Positions 36,004 to 43,641 of a DNA stretch of 64,000 nt are shown in pieces; the first letter of the stretch is position 1; each line of letters begins with the position of its first letter. A model generated the notes under the pieces. The model saw only the letters and a program-made list of their open reading frames with translations. It had not been told where the DNA came from and did no database searches. This DNA is from Streptomyces roseifaciens (lineage in GTDB: Bacteria > Actinomycetota > Actinomycetes > Streptomycetales > Streptomycetaceae). Location of the stretch: the NCBI RefSeq assembly GCF_001445655.1, contig NZ_LNBE01000004.1:1054001-1118000 (forward strand), in the 5' to 3' direction. A program made the position numbers and the translations under genes.

Positions 36004-36017
36004 GTGATCCGGATCAC
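36004..36017 (+). promoter_or_regulatory. CRP-like operator upstream of the acetate symporter operon
   Basis: A perfect 14-bp palindrome GTGATCCGGATCAC. With its flanks (CGTGATCCGGATCACA) it closely matches the cAMP-CRP consensus (TGTGA-N6-TCACA) and the Streptomyces Crp pattern GTG-N6-GNCAC apart from one position. It lies 45 bp before the DUF485 start, so it could activate or repress. Confidence 0.65.
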
Positions 36018-36061
36018 AAGCCATCGGCTCGCGCCTCACACCCCCCTTGTCAGGAGAGACC

Positions 36062-36460
36062 GTGGACACCGCACCAACGACTACACAGGGGCCGGACGAG
36101 CCCGACGGCCCATCGACCACCCAGGCCGCCCCGCCCGCGGCCGGGAACGATCGTTTCAGCACGCTGCAGTCGAGCGCGGAGTTCGGCGAACTGCGCCGCG
36201 CGCAGCGCTCGTTCGCCTTTCCGCTCACCATCGCCTTCGTCTCCTGGTATCTGCTGTACGTCCTGCTCTCGAACTACGCGGGCGATTTCATGGGCACCAC
36301 GGTCATGGGCAACATCAACGTGGCGTTCGTCCTGGGGCTGGCCCAGTTCCTCACCACCTTCCTGATCGCCTGGTGGTACTCGCGGCACGCGGCCGCGAAG
36401 CTCGATCCCAAGGCCGAGGCCCTGCGGGCCCGTCTGGAAGCGGGGGAACGACCGGCATGA
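36062..36460 (+). CDS. DUF485 membrane protein, symporter partner
   Basis: About 132 residues. A disordered Pro/Thr/Gly N-terminus precedes two helices (FPLTIAFVSWYLLYVLLS and VAFVLGLAQFLTTFLIAWWYSRHAA) in the DUF485 pattern FxFPLxxxFxxxY. These proteins are encoded just before ActP acetate symporters and may modulate them. GTG 36062 follows AGGAGAG; a TTG at 36047 is in frame but poor. It overlaps the symporter start (ATGA). Confidence 0.9.
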   Translation: MDTAPTTTQGPDEPDGPSTTQAAPPAAGNDRFSTLQSSAEFGELRRAQRSFAFPLTIAFVSWYLLYVLLSNYAGDFMGTTVMGNINVAFVLGLAQFLTTFLIAWWYSRHAAAKLDPKAEALRARLEAGERPA

Positions 36461-38094
36461 CCAGCGCCCTGCAGTCGGGCCTCCCCCTCGCGGCCGGTGC
36501 CGCGGGCGAGCACCGCACCCTGATCATCACGCTCTTCTCCGTCTTCGTCGCCGCCACCCTCGCCATCACCGTCTGGGCCGGGCGGCAGACCAAGGACGCC
36601 ACCGACTTCTACGCCGGCGGCCGCTCCTTCACCGGCTTCCAGAACGGCCTCGCCATCTCCGGCGACTACATGTCCGCCGCGTCCTTCCTCGGCATCGCCG
36701 GCGCCATCGCCCTCTTCGGCTACGACGGATTCCTCTACTCCATCGGCTTCCTCGTCGCCTGGCTGGTCGCCCTGCTGCTCGTCGCCGAACCGCTGCGCAA
36801 CTCCGGCCGCTTCACCATGGCCGACGCGCTCGCCTACCGGCTCAAGCAGCGCCCCGTACGCACCGCCGCCGGCACCTCCACCATCGTCGTCTCGATCTTC
36901 TACCTGCTCGCGCAGATGATCGGCGCGGGCGCGCTCGTGGCGCTCCTGCTCGGGGCCTCGGGCGAGAGCTCGCGGCGCTGGATCATCGCCCTGGTCGGCC
37001 TGGTAATGGTCCTCTACGTGACCATCGGCGGGATGAAGGGCACCACGTGGGTGCAGATCGTCAAGGCGGTCCTGCTCATCCTGGGCACCCTGCTCATCAC
37101 CGTCCTCGTGCTCAACAAGGTCGGCTGGAACATCTCCACCCTGCTCGGGCGCGCAGCCGAGGAGAGCGGCAAGGGCAAGGCCTTCCTCGAACCGGGCCTG
37201 CAGTACGGCAAGGACGGCACCACCAAGCTCAACTTCATCTCGCTCGGCCTCGCCCTCGTCCTGGGCACCGCCGGCCTGCCGCACATCCTCATCCGCTTCT
37301 ACACCGTGCCCACCGCCAAGGCCGCCCGCAAGTCCGTGAACTGGGCCATCGGCATCATCGGCGCCTTCTACCTGATGACCATCGCCCTGGGCTTCGGCGC
37401 CGCCGCCCTCGTCGGCTCGAAGTCCATCACCGCCTCGGACCCCTCGGGCAACACCGCGGCCCCGCTGCTCGCCCGGGAGGTCGGCGGCGGCGCCGGATCC
37501 ACCGGCGGCGCGGTCCTCCTCGCCGTGATCTCCGCCGTCGCCTTCGCGACGATCCTCGCGGTGGTCGCGGGCCTCACGCTGGCCTCGTCAGCCTCCTTCG
37601 CGCACGACCTGTGGGCCAACGTCATCCGTAAGGGGAAGACCAGCGAGAAGGAGGAGCTCCGCACCGCCAAGTGCGCCGCCGTCGTCATCGGCGCGGTCGC
37701 GATCCTGCTGAGCATCTTCGCCCACCGGCTCAACGCCGCCGCCGTCGTGGCCCTCGCCTTCGCCGTCGCGGCCTCCGCCAACCTCCCCACGATCCTCTAC
37801 AGCCTCTTCTGGAAGCGCTTCACCACCCAGGGGGCCCTGTGGTCGATCTACGGAGGGCTGATCTCCTCCGTCGGCCTGGTGATCTTCTCCCCGGTCGTCT
37901 CCGGCAACGAGAAGGCGCTCTTCCCCGGGATGAGCTTCGACTTCTTCCCCCTCGGCAACCCCGGCCTGGTCTCCATCCCGCTCGGCTTCCTGCTGGGCTG
38001 GCTCGGCTCGCTGCTGTCCAAGCCGCAGCCGGAGGCGGACGCGAAGTACGCCGAGCTCGAGGTCCGCTCCCTCACGGGCTACGGCGCGCACTGA
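36457..38094 (+). CDS. actP: Sodium:solute symporter, cation/acetate type (ActP-like)
   Basis: A 545-residue member of the SSS family with about thirteen helices. Signatures: DFYAGGRSFTGFQNGLAISGDYMSAASFLG near residues 50-80, GFLVAWLVALLLVAEPLRNSGRFTMADALAYRL, and GLPHILIRFYTVPTAKAAR. It is likely to import acetate or another short carboxylate with sodium or protons. Its ATG overlaps the DUF485 stop. The CRP-like palindrome upstream fits carbon-source control as for E. coli actP. Confidence 0.93.
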   Translation: MTSALQSGLPLAAGAAGEHRTLIITLFSVFVAATLAITVWAGRQTKDATDFYAGGRSFTGFQNGLAISGDYMSAASFLGIAGAIALFGYDGFLYSIGFLVAWLVALLLVAEPLRNSGRFTMADALAYRLKQRPVRTAAGTSTIVVSIFYLLAQMIGAGALVALLLGASGESSRRWIIALVGLVMVLYVTIGGMKGTTWVQIVKAVLLILGTLLITVLVLNKVGWNISTLLGRAAEESGKGKAFLEPGLQYGKDGTTKLNFISLGLALVLGTAGLPHILIRFYTVPTAKAARKSVNWAIGIIGAFYLMTIALGFGAAALVGSKSITASDPSGNTAAPLLAREVGGGAGSTGGAVLLAVISAVAFATILAVVAGLTLASSASFAHDLWANVIRKGKTSEKEELRTAKCAAVVIGAVAILLSIFAHRLNAAAVVALAFAVAASANLPTILYSLFWKRFTTQGALWSIYGGLISSVGLVIFSPVVSGNEKALFPGMSFDFFPLGNPGLVSIPLGFLLGWLGSLLSKPQPEADAKYAELEVRSLTGYGAH

Positions 38095-38111
38095 CGCCGC
38101 CCGCCGCGGCG

Positions 38112-38139
38112 CCGGACGGGCCGGTGAGCCCGTCCGGCG
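38112..38139. terminator. Terminator hairpin after the symporter
   Basis: Perfect 11-nt arms GCCGGACGGGC and GCCCGTCCGGC around a CGGTGA loop, 15 bases after the actP stop. Confidence 0.7.
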
Positions 38140-38213
38140 TCCGACGCCCGGCGCCTGCCCGCTCAAGTCCGCGAAGACCCACCGTCACCGCCCATCACGT
38201 ACGCTGCGGACAG

Positions 38214-38227
38214 CGAACGAACGTTCA
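38214..38227 (+). promoter_or_regulatory. LexA-box-like palindrome upstream of moaA
   Basis: CGAACGAACGTTCA fits the actinobacterial SOS-box pattern CGAAC-N4-GTTCG at all but the final base and lies 25 bp before the moaA start. SOS control of moaA is not known to me, so this may be accidental. Confidence 0.3.
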
Positions 38228-38251
38228 AGCCCAGTCCGCAGGAGGCGCAGC

Positions 38252-39241
38252 GTGCTCATCGACACCTACGGTCGCGTCGCCACCGACCTCCGTGTCTCCC
38301 TGACCGACCGCTGCAACCTGCGCTGCACCTACTGCATGCCCGAAGAGGGCCTCCAGTGGCTCGCCAAGCCGGACCTGCTCACCGACGACGAGATCGTCCG
38401 CCTGGTCCGCATCGCCGTGACCTCCCTCGGCGTCACCGAGGTCCGCTTCACCGGCGGCGAGCCGCTGCTGCGCCCCGGCCTCGTCTCCCTGGTCGAGCGC
38501 TGCGCCGCCCTGCGGCCGCGTCCCCGGATCTCCCTCACCACCAACGGCATCGGCCTCGCGCGCACCGCGACGGCCCTGGCCGACGCCGGCCTCGACCGGG
38601 TCAACGTCTCCCTCGACACCCTGCGCCCCGACGTCTTCCAGAAGCTGACCCGCCGCAAGCGCCACCAGGACGTCCTCGACGGCCTCGCCGCCGCCCGCGC
38701 CGCCGGCCTCGTACCCGTCAAGATCAACGCCGTGCTGATGCCCGGCCTCAACGACGACGAGGCCCCCGACCTGCTGGCCTGGGCCCTCGGACACGGCTAC
38801 GAACTGCGCTTCATCGAGCAGATGCCGCTCGACGCCCAGCACGGCTGGCGCCGCGACGGCATGATCACCGCGGCGGACGTCCTGGCGAGCCTGGCCACCC
38901 GCTTCGACCTCACCCCCGAAGGCGCCGACGAGCGCGGCGCCGCCCCCGCCGAACGCTGGCTCGTCGACGGCGGGCCCGGCCGCGTCGGCGTGATCGCCTC
39001 CGTCACCCGGCCCTTCTGCGGCGCCTGCGACCGCACCCGCCTCACCGCCGACGGACAGATCCGCAACTGCCTGTTCGCGCGCGAGGAGTCCGACCTGCGC
39101 GCGGCGCTGCGCTCCGGGGCCACCGACGAGGAGATAGCCGGGCGGTGGAAGCAGGCGATGCACGGGAAGAAGGCGGGGTCGGGTCTGGACGACCCGTCCT
39201 TCCTGCAGCCGCAGCGGCCCATGTCGGCGATCGGGGGCTGA
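38252..39241 (+). CDS. moaA: GTP 3',8-cyclase MoaA (molybdopterin biosynthesis)
   Basis: A 329-residue radical SAM enzyme that with MoaC turns GTP into cyclic pyranopterin monophosphate. The N-terminal cluster is in DRCNLRCTYCMP near residue 20 and the SAM GGEPL motif follows. The C-terminal second cluster is in CGACDRTRLTADGQIRNCLF. The chain starts with GTG and ends in QRPMSAIGG, the functional MoaA Gly-Gly tail. No other moa gene is in the window. Confidence 0.97.
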   Translation: MLIDTYGRVATDLRVSLTDRCNLRCTYCMPEEGLQWLAKPDLLTDDEIVRLVRIAVTSLGVTEVRFTGGEPLLRPGLVSLVERCAALRPRPRISLTTNGIGLARTATALADAGLDRVNVSLDTLRPDVFQKLTRRKRHQDVLDGLAAARAAGLVPVKINAVLMPGLNDDEAPDLLAWALGHGYELRFIEQMPLDAQHGWRRDGMITAADVLASLATRFDLTPEGADERGAAPAERWLVDGGPGRVGVIASVTRPFCGACDRTRLTADGQIRNCLFAREESDLRAALRSGATDEEIAGRWKQAMHGKKAGSGLDDPSFLQPQRPMSAIGG

Positions 39242-39285
39242 GCCCCGCCCGGGCGCTGAGCCCCGCCGGGGCCCGGCACCGCGTG

Positions 39286-39510
39286 CTACGTGCGCGGAGA
39301 GGCCTCCCACTCCGCCAGCGTCACCACGTCCTTCAGGAAGCCGCGCAGGCCGAGGAAGTTGGACAGGTGCTCACGGTGCTCGTCGCACGCGAGCCACGTC
39401 TTGCGGCGGTCGGGGGTGTGCAGCTTGGGGTTGTTCCACGCCAGCACCCACACGGCGGGGGCGCGGCAGCCCTTGGCGGAACAGATCACGGCGTCATCGG
39501 GGGAATTCAC
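39286..39510 (-). CDS. Small conserved zinc-finger-like protein
   Basis: A 74-residue protein. CSAKGCRAPAVWVLAWNNPKLHTPDRRKTWLACDEHREHLSNFLGLR contains a Cys-x4-Cys pair and a later Cys-Asp-Glu-His and His, a plausible zinc knuckle. No DNA-binding pattern is clear. ATG 39510. It is widespread in Streptomyces near moaA in my recollection, function unknown. It is convergent with moaA. Confidence 0.72.
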   Translation of the reverse strand: MNSPDDAVICSAKGCRAPAVWVLAWNNPKLHTPDRRKTWLACDEHREHLSNFLGLRGFLKDVVTLAEWEASPRT

Positions 39511-39543
39511 ACCCCTGACTCTACGAACCGTGTGCAGACACGG

Positions 39544-39581
39544 CGACGCCGGGCAGCCACGGGGGGAGCCGCCCGGCGTCG
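39544..39581. terminator. Inverted repeat upstream of the zinc-finger-like gene
   Basis: Perfect 11-nt arms CGACGCCGGGC and GCCCGGCGTCG around a G/C-rich 16-nt loop. It lies in the 215-bp gap between two minus-strand genes and could terminate transcription from the DUF3099 gene. Confidence 0.55.
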
Positions 39582-39725
39582 GTCTGTCGCTCCGACGGGG
39601 GATGCGGAGCGCTTAGGAAGTATGTCACGGGGTGCCCGGCGCGCGGCACTGAAACCACATGATTGATCTGAGGTTTTCTTGAGCTTTGCCGAGCGCGCCA
39701 CCACCCGCCGTGCCCCCGCGGGGCA

Positions 39726-40100
39726 TCAGCCGTGGTCACGCCCTTGATCGCCCTCGGGGCCGGGGGCGGCTTCCGGGACGGATTCCGCCCTCTCCTCGCC
39801 CGGACCGGGCATCAGCACCGGCCGCGTCGGTGCCGGTACGAACGTGCCGGGGAGCGAAGGGGCGTTCTCCCGGCCCGCGTTGGCGATCACGACCGCCACG
39901 TAGGGCAGCAGGGCGCCCAGGATCAGCGTGCCCACCGCCACATAGCGCTCGACGTTCCACAGCACCACGGTGAGCACCACCGACAGGGTGCGGATCAGCA
40001 TCGAGATGACGTAGCGACGCTGGCGGCCGCGCACGTCCTCGGCCAGCCCCTGACGGGCGCCGGTGATCCTGAAGACCGCCGTCCCGCCCTGCTTCCGCAT
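39726..40100 (-). CDS. DUF3099 membrane protein
   Basis: A 124-residue protein with two helices (YVISMLIRTLSVVLTVVLWNVER and VAVGTLILGALLPYVAVVIANAGR) between a basic N-terminus and a long Pro/Glu/Gly-rich C-terminal tail. The RRYVISMLIRTLSVV segment matches DUF3099 proteins of actinobacteria. Its role is unknown. ATG 40100 follows AGGTGGTGG; GTG 40103 is immediately before it. Confidence 0.82.
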   Translation of the reverse strand: MRKQGGTAVFRITGARQGLAEDVRGRQRRYVISMLIRTLSVVLTVVLWNVERYVAVGTLILGALLPYVAVVIANAGRENAPSLPGTFVPAPTRPVLMPGPGEERAESVPEAAPGPEGDQGRDHG

Positions 40101-40330
40101 CACGTTCCACCACCTGATCCACCGTGCCCGCACGCCCTGAGGCGGGACACCCTCCACGTTACGCCGCGTGGCCGCCGGGTACGAGAGCGGGTCCCCCGCC
40201 GTCCCCGCTCCGACCTGCGGCTGCGTACTCCACAGCCGCACCGCGGCGGAGGGACGGCTCCGGCGTGCGCCGTACGCACAGTGGCCCCAGAATGGCGGGG
40301 CACGGCACATCGCGCCGCTGAGGAGGCGAC

Positions 40331-40618
40331 ATGAGCTGGTTGTGGGCCATCATCGTCGGACTTGTCCTGGGCCTGATCGCCAAGGCGATCCTGCCGGGCA
40401 AACAGCAGGTACCCCTCTGGTTGACGATCGTCCTGGGCATGATCGGCAGCGTGCTCGGCAACTGGGCCGCCACCGGGCTCGGCATCAACGAGACCAAGGG
40501 CATCGACTGGGGCCGGCACCTGCTGCAGCTGGCGGGCGCGGTCCTCGTGGTCGGCATCGGCGACCGGTTGTGGGTCGCGGTGCGCGGCAACAGGAGCGGC
40601 GGGAGACACGCGGCGTGA
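40331..40618 (+). CDS. GlsB/YeaQ/YmgE family stress membrane protein
   Basis: A 95-residue protein with three helices. It begins MSWLWAIIVGLVLGLIAKAILPG, the usual transglycosylase-associated/YeaQ opening, with ILGMIGSVLGNWAA following. Family members are induced by stress in Gram-positive bacteria and may associate with the envelope. It lies alone, with an ATG preceded by GAGGCGAC, and a strong terminator follows. Confidence 0.88.
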   Translation: MSWLWAIIVGLVLGLIAKAILPGKQQVPLWLTIVLGMIGSVLGNWAATGLGINETKGIDWGRHLLQLAGAVLVVGIGDRLWVAVRGNRSGGRHAA

Positions 40619-40624
40619 CGGACG

Positions 40625-40661
40625 GGTGAGGCCCGTGCGCAGCTCGCGCACGGGCCTCACC
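40625..40661. terminator. Bidirectional terminator between glsB-like gene and tyrS
   Basis: Perfect 16-nt arms starting GGTGAGGCCCGTGCGC around a five-base AGCTC loop, between the stops of the convergent genes. Confidence 0.85.
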
Positions 40662-40688
40662 GAGTCTTCGTCCCTGCCGGCGAAAGCC

Positions 40689-42089
40689 CTACCGCAGCTC
40701 GGCGATCTTCCGGCCGGCCTTGAGGTAGACCCGCCCGGCCCCGGCGACCCCGGCGACCGTCTCCGCCACGACCTCGCCCAGCGGGCGGATCGCGTCGGCC
40801 TCGGCCAGCACGACGGCCTCCTGGCCGCCGTCCGTCTCGACCACGAGGCGCAGGCCGTTCTGCTTGGCGACCCGGCGGGCCGCCGAGGCGGACGGCTGGA
40901 AGCCCAGGACCTGGCTGAGCACGGCCGTCGCAGGCGAGGCGCCGTGCTCCGAGAGCTCCACCACGGGCGTCTCCACGTCGGAGAAGCTCTTCTTCGAGAA
41001 CTGCGCGACGAACCCGGCCCGGGCCGTCATCGCCGCCTCGATCCCGTACAGCGCGGCCACGACCTCGCCCGCGAGGATCTTCTTGAGGTCCATCGGGTGC
41101 AGCGAGCGCTGCTCGACCCGGGACAGCGCGAGGGCGATCTCCTCGTCCGTCCACTCGGTCCAGGCCTTCAGGTACGGCTCCATCAGCCGGTCCGGAACCG
41201 ACATGATCTTGCCGAAGACGTCGTCGGCCGGAGCCGACAGGCCCACGTAGTTGCCCTTGGACTTGGACATCTTCGCGCCCGTGCCGTCCGTGCCCTCGAT
41301 CAGCGGCATGGTGACGACGAGCTGCGGCCGCTGGCCCTTCAGCTCCATGAGCTTGCGGCCCATCTGCAGGTTCAGCAGCTGGTCGGCGCCGCCCAGCTCG
41401 ACGTCGCAGTCCAGCGCGACCGAGTCCAGGCCCTGGGCGATCGGGTACAGCAGCTCCGACATCGTCAGACCCGACCCGGCCGCCAGCCGGTTGCGGAAGT
41501 CCTCGCGCTGCAGCAGCTGCGAGACCGGCACCTGCGAGAGCAGGCCGAGCAGCTCCGGGAAGGTGTACGGGGCCAGCCAGGTGCTGTTCTGGACGAACGT
41601 GACCTTCTCGAAGTCGAAGAACGGGCGGACCTGCTCGCGGTAGCCCGCGAGGTTCTTCGCGATGTCCTCGTCGGTCAGCGGCGGGCGCTCGGCCGTGCGG
41701 CCCGTCGGGTCGCCGATCTTGGCCGTGAAGTCACCGATCAGGAGGGTGACGTCGTGGCCCATGCGCTGGAAGCGGCTGAGGATGATCATCGGCACGGCGT
41801 GGCCCAGGTGGACGTCGGCCGCCGTCGGGTCGATGCCCAGCTTGAGCTGCAGGCCCTTGCCCGCCGCGCGCCGCTCCTCGATGCGCTCGGCCAGCTTGTC
41901 CACACCCGGCAGCACCTCGACGGTGCGGGCGGCGATCAGCTCGGCCTGCTCCTTCGCCGACAGATCCGTCAGATCGAGATAGCGCCGCGAGCCCGTCTCC
42001 TGGAGCAGCCGCTGGACGGTCTGGTCGGAGGAGAGGTCCTGCGCGAGGAGCTCACCGGCGCGGGCGACGGATTCGCCGAGGCGTGTCAT
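40689..42089 (-). CDS. tyrS: Tyrosine--tRNA ligase
   Basis: A 466-residue class I aminoacyl-tRNA synthetase. The HIGH-type motif is HLGH at residues 94-97, KMSKS is near residue 271, and ends with an S4-like RNA-binding domain (FQPSASAARRVAKQNGLRLVVETDGG). Tyrosine contacts are suggested by GSSDLLG-like QLLQRED and DCDVELGGADQL. An N-terminal extension of about 60 residues precedes the catalytic core. ATG 42089. A hairpin upstream at 42145 separates it from the tldE gene, so no leader regulatory element such as a T-box is evident. Confidence 0.95.
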   Translation of the reverse strand: MTRLGESVARAGELLAQDLSSDQTVQRLLQETGSRRYLDLTDLSAKEQAELIAARTVEVLPGVDKLAERIEERRAAGKGLQLKLGIDPTAADVHLGHAVPMIILSRFQRMGHDVTLLIGDFTAKIGDPTGRTAERPPLTDEDIAKNLAGYREQVRPFFDFEKVTFVQNSTWLAPYTFPELLGLLSQVPVSQLLQREDFRNRLAAGSGLTMSELLYPIAQGLDSVALDCDVELGGADQLLNLQMGRKLMELKGQRPQLVVTMPLIEGTDGTGAKMSKSKGNYVGLSAPADDVFGKIMSVPDRLMEPYLKAWTEWTDEEIALALSRVEQRSLHPMDLKKILAGEVVAALYGIEAAMTARAGFVAQFSKKSFSDVETPVVELSEHGASPATAVLSQVLGFQPSASAARRVAKQNGLRLVVETDGGQEAVVLAEADAIRPLGEVVAETVAGVAGAGRVYLKAGRKIAELR

Positions 42090-42144
42090 GACATTCCTGG
42101 GGATCGATGGGACGGATGAGAAACGGACGGAGAAGAAAAGGGAC

Positions 42145-42163
42145 GCATACGGAAGACGTATGC
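42145..42163. terminator. Short hairpin between tldE and tyrS
   Basis: GCATACG and CGTATGC arms with a GAAGA loop. It lies downstream of the tldE stop on the minus strand and upstream of tyrS. Confidence 0.45.
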
Positions 42164-42249
42164 GAGCGGGGGACAGGTGGACGCGGACCAGTCTATTCGG
42201 CCCGGTGCCGCGTCCCGGCTGTCACACCCCCTGCGGTCGCCTCCTGCGG

Positions 42250-43641
42250 TCACACGCCCCGGCTGACGGAGCTCATGTTGAAGTCCGGCACGCGCAGGGC
42301 GGGCATCGCGGCCCGGGTGAAGTAGTCGCCCCACTCGCGCGGCAGCGTCGGCTCGGTGCGGCCCGCCTCGGTGGCGCGCGAGAGCACCGACACCGGGGAC
42401 TCGTTGAAGCGGAAGTTGTTGACCTCGCCGACGACCTCGCCGTTCTCCACGAGATAGACGCCGTCCCGGGTCAGCCCCGTCAGCAGCAGCGACGCCGGGT
42501 CCACCTCGCGGATGTACCACAGGCAGGTCAGCAGCAGGCCGCGCTCGGTGGCCGCGACCATCTCGTCGAGCGTGCCGGTGCCCCCCGCGTCCAGGATGAG
42601 GTTGTCCACGAGCGGGGTGACCGGCAGGTCCGTGAGCCCGGCGCTGTGCCGCGTCGTGACCAGGTGCTCCAGCACGCCGTCGCGGATCCAGTCCGTCGGG
42701 CCGAGCGGCAGGCCGTTGTCGAAGACCGACGCGTCGTCCCCCGAGCTGGTCGTGAGCACGAACGGCGCGCACTCCAGGCCCGCGGCGTGCGGGTCGCTGC
42801 GCAGCGTCAGCGGCAGCGGGGACAGCTTCTCGCCGACCCGGGTGCCGCCGCCGGTCTTCGAGAAGACCGTCCGGCCCTCGGCGGCGTCACGGGCGGCCGC
42901 CGACCACATCTGGTAGACGAGCAGGTCGGCGACGGCGCTCGGCGGCAGCAGCGTCTCGTACCGCCCGGCCGGCAGCTCGATCTTCCGCTCGGCCCACGCG
43001 AGGCGCTGCGCCAGCTCGGCGTCCAGGGCCTGCGGGTCGACGTCGGTGAAGTCGCGCGTGGCCCGGCCCGCCCACGCGGAACGGGTGCCGTCCGGCGACT
43101 TGGCGTTGAGCTCCAGGGACCCGGTCGGCTGGTCGTGGCGCAGCCGCAGCCCGGTGGACGTGCCGAGGTAGTACGAGGAGACCTCGTGGAGGGCGAAGCC
43201 GTACAGCTCGCGGCCCTGCGCCCGGGCACCGGCGAAGGACTCGCCGAGCGCGGGAGCGAAGCCGTCGAAGACCGCGGATGAGGTCTCGGCGGGCGGGGCC
43301 GTGAAGTCGGGGGAGTGCGGGACGCCCGACACCAGCGGCTGGGCGTCCTCGGCCGGCCCGGCCTCGCGCGCGGCGGCCTCGGCGGCCCGCACCAGCGGCT
43401 CCAGCTCAGCGGTCGTGACGGCCGACCGCGAGACGACGCCCGAGGCGGTGCCCTCGGCGCCGTCCACCGTGGCGATCACCGTGACGGTACGGCCGCGGGT
43501 GACGCCGTTGGTGGTGAGCGCGTTGCGTGCCCAGCGGAGGTTGGCGGTGGAGCGCTCGCCGGCGATGACCATGCAGCCGTCGGCACGGGACAGCTCCAGG
43601 GCGCGCTCGACGATCTCGTGCGGCTGGTTACGAGGGCTCAC
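42250..43641 (-). CDS. TldE/PmbA-type metalloprotease partner
   Basis: A 463-residue member of the TldD/PmbA family. [40 protein letters not shown] is the conserved N-terminal domain. The HExxxH zinc motif is absent here, as expected for the TldE partner of a TldD/E heterodimer, while the C-terminal domain ends [24 protein letters not shown] 43641 overlaps the tldD stop (GTGA), confirming coexpression. The complex cleaves disordered peptides and matures some RiPP precursors. Confidence 0.9.
   Translation of the reverse strand: MSPRNQPHEIVERALELSRADGCMVIAGERSTANLRWARNALTTNGVTRGRTVTVIATVDGAEGTASGVVSRSAVTTAELEPLVRAAEAAAREAGPAEDAQPLVSGVPHSPDFTAPPAETSSAVFDGFAPALGESFAGARAQGRELYGFALHEVSSYYLGTSTGLRLRHDQPTGSLELNAKSPDGTRSAWAGRATRDFTDVDPQALDAELAQRLAWAERKIELPAGRYETLLPPSAVADLLVYQMWSAAARDAAEGRTVFSKTGGGTRVGEKLSPLPLTLRSDPHAAGLECAPFVLTTSSGDDASVFDNGLPLGPTDWIRDGVLEHLVTTRHSAGLTDLPVTPLVDNLILDAGGTGTLDEMVAATERGLLLTCLWYIREVDPASLLLTGLTRDGVYLVENGEVVGEVNNFRFNESPVSVLSRATEAGRTEPTLPREWGDYFTRAAMPALRVPDFNMSSVSRGV

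Larger units (their letters stand above)
35458..36061. other. 604-bp intergenic region between subtilase and symporter operon
   Basis: No gene is supported. Short frames on both strands lack ribosome sites and conserved motifs. At 35630-35692 four imperfect units around CCCTCCGGAAA run in tandem. Near the 3' end is the CRP-like palindrome at 36004-36017. The subtilase promoter must lie within the first 150 bp. Confidence 0.5.

Noticed and set aside
35700..36017. Possible 105-residue minus-strand gene
   Set aside because: Pro/Arg-rich sequence with no ribosome site or recognisable domain, spanning the CRP-like operator.
40626..42119. Long plus-strand frame antisense to tyrS
   Set aside because: Shadow frame; tyrS on the other strand has all synthetase motifs.
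42090..42250. T-box riboswitch upstream of tyrS
   Set aside because: No T-box consensus or specifier stem is seen; only a short 7-bp hairpin occurs.
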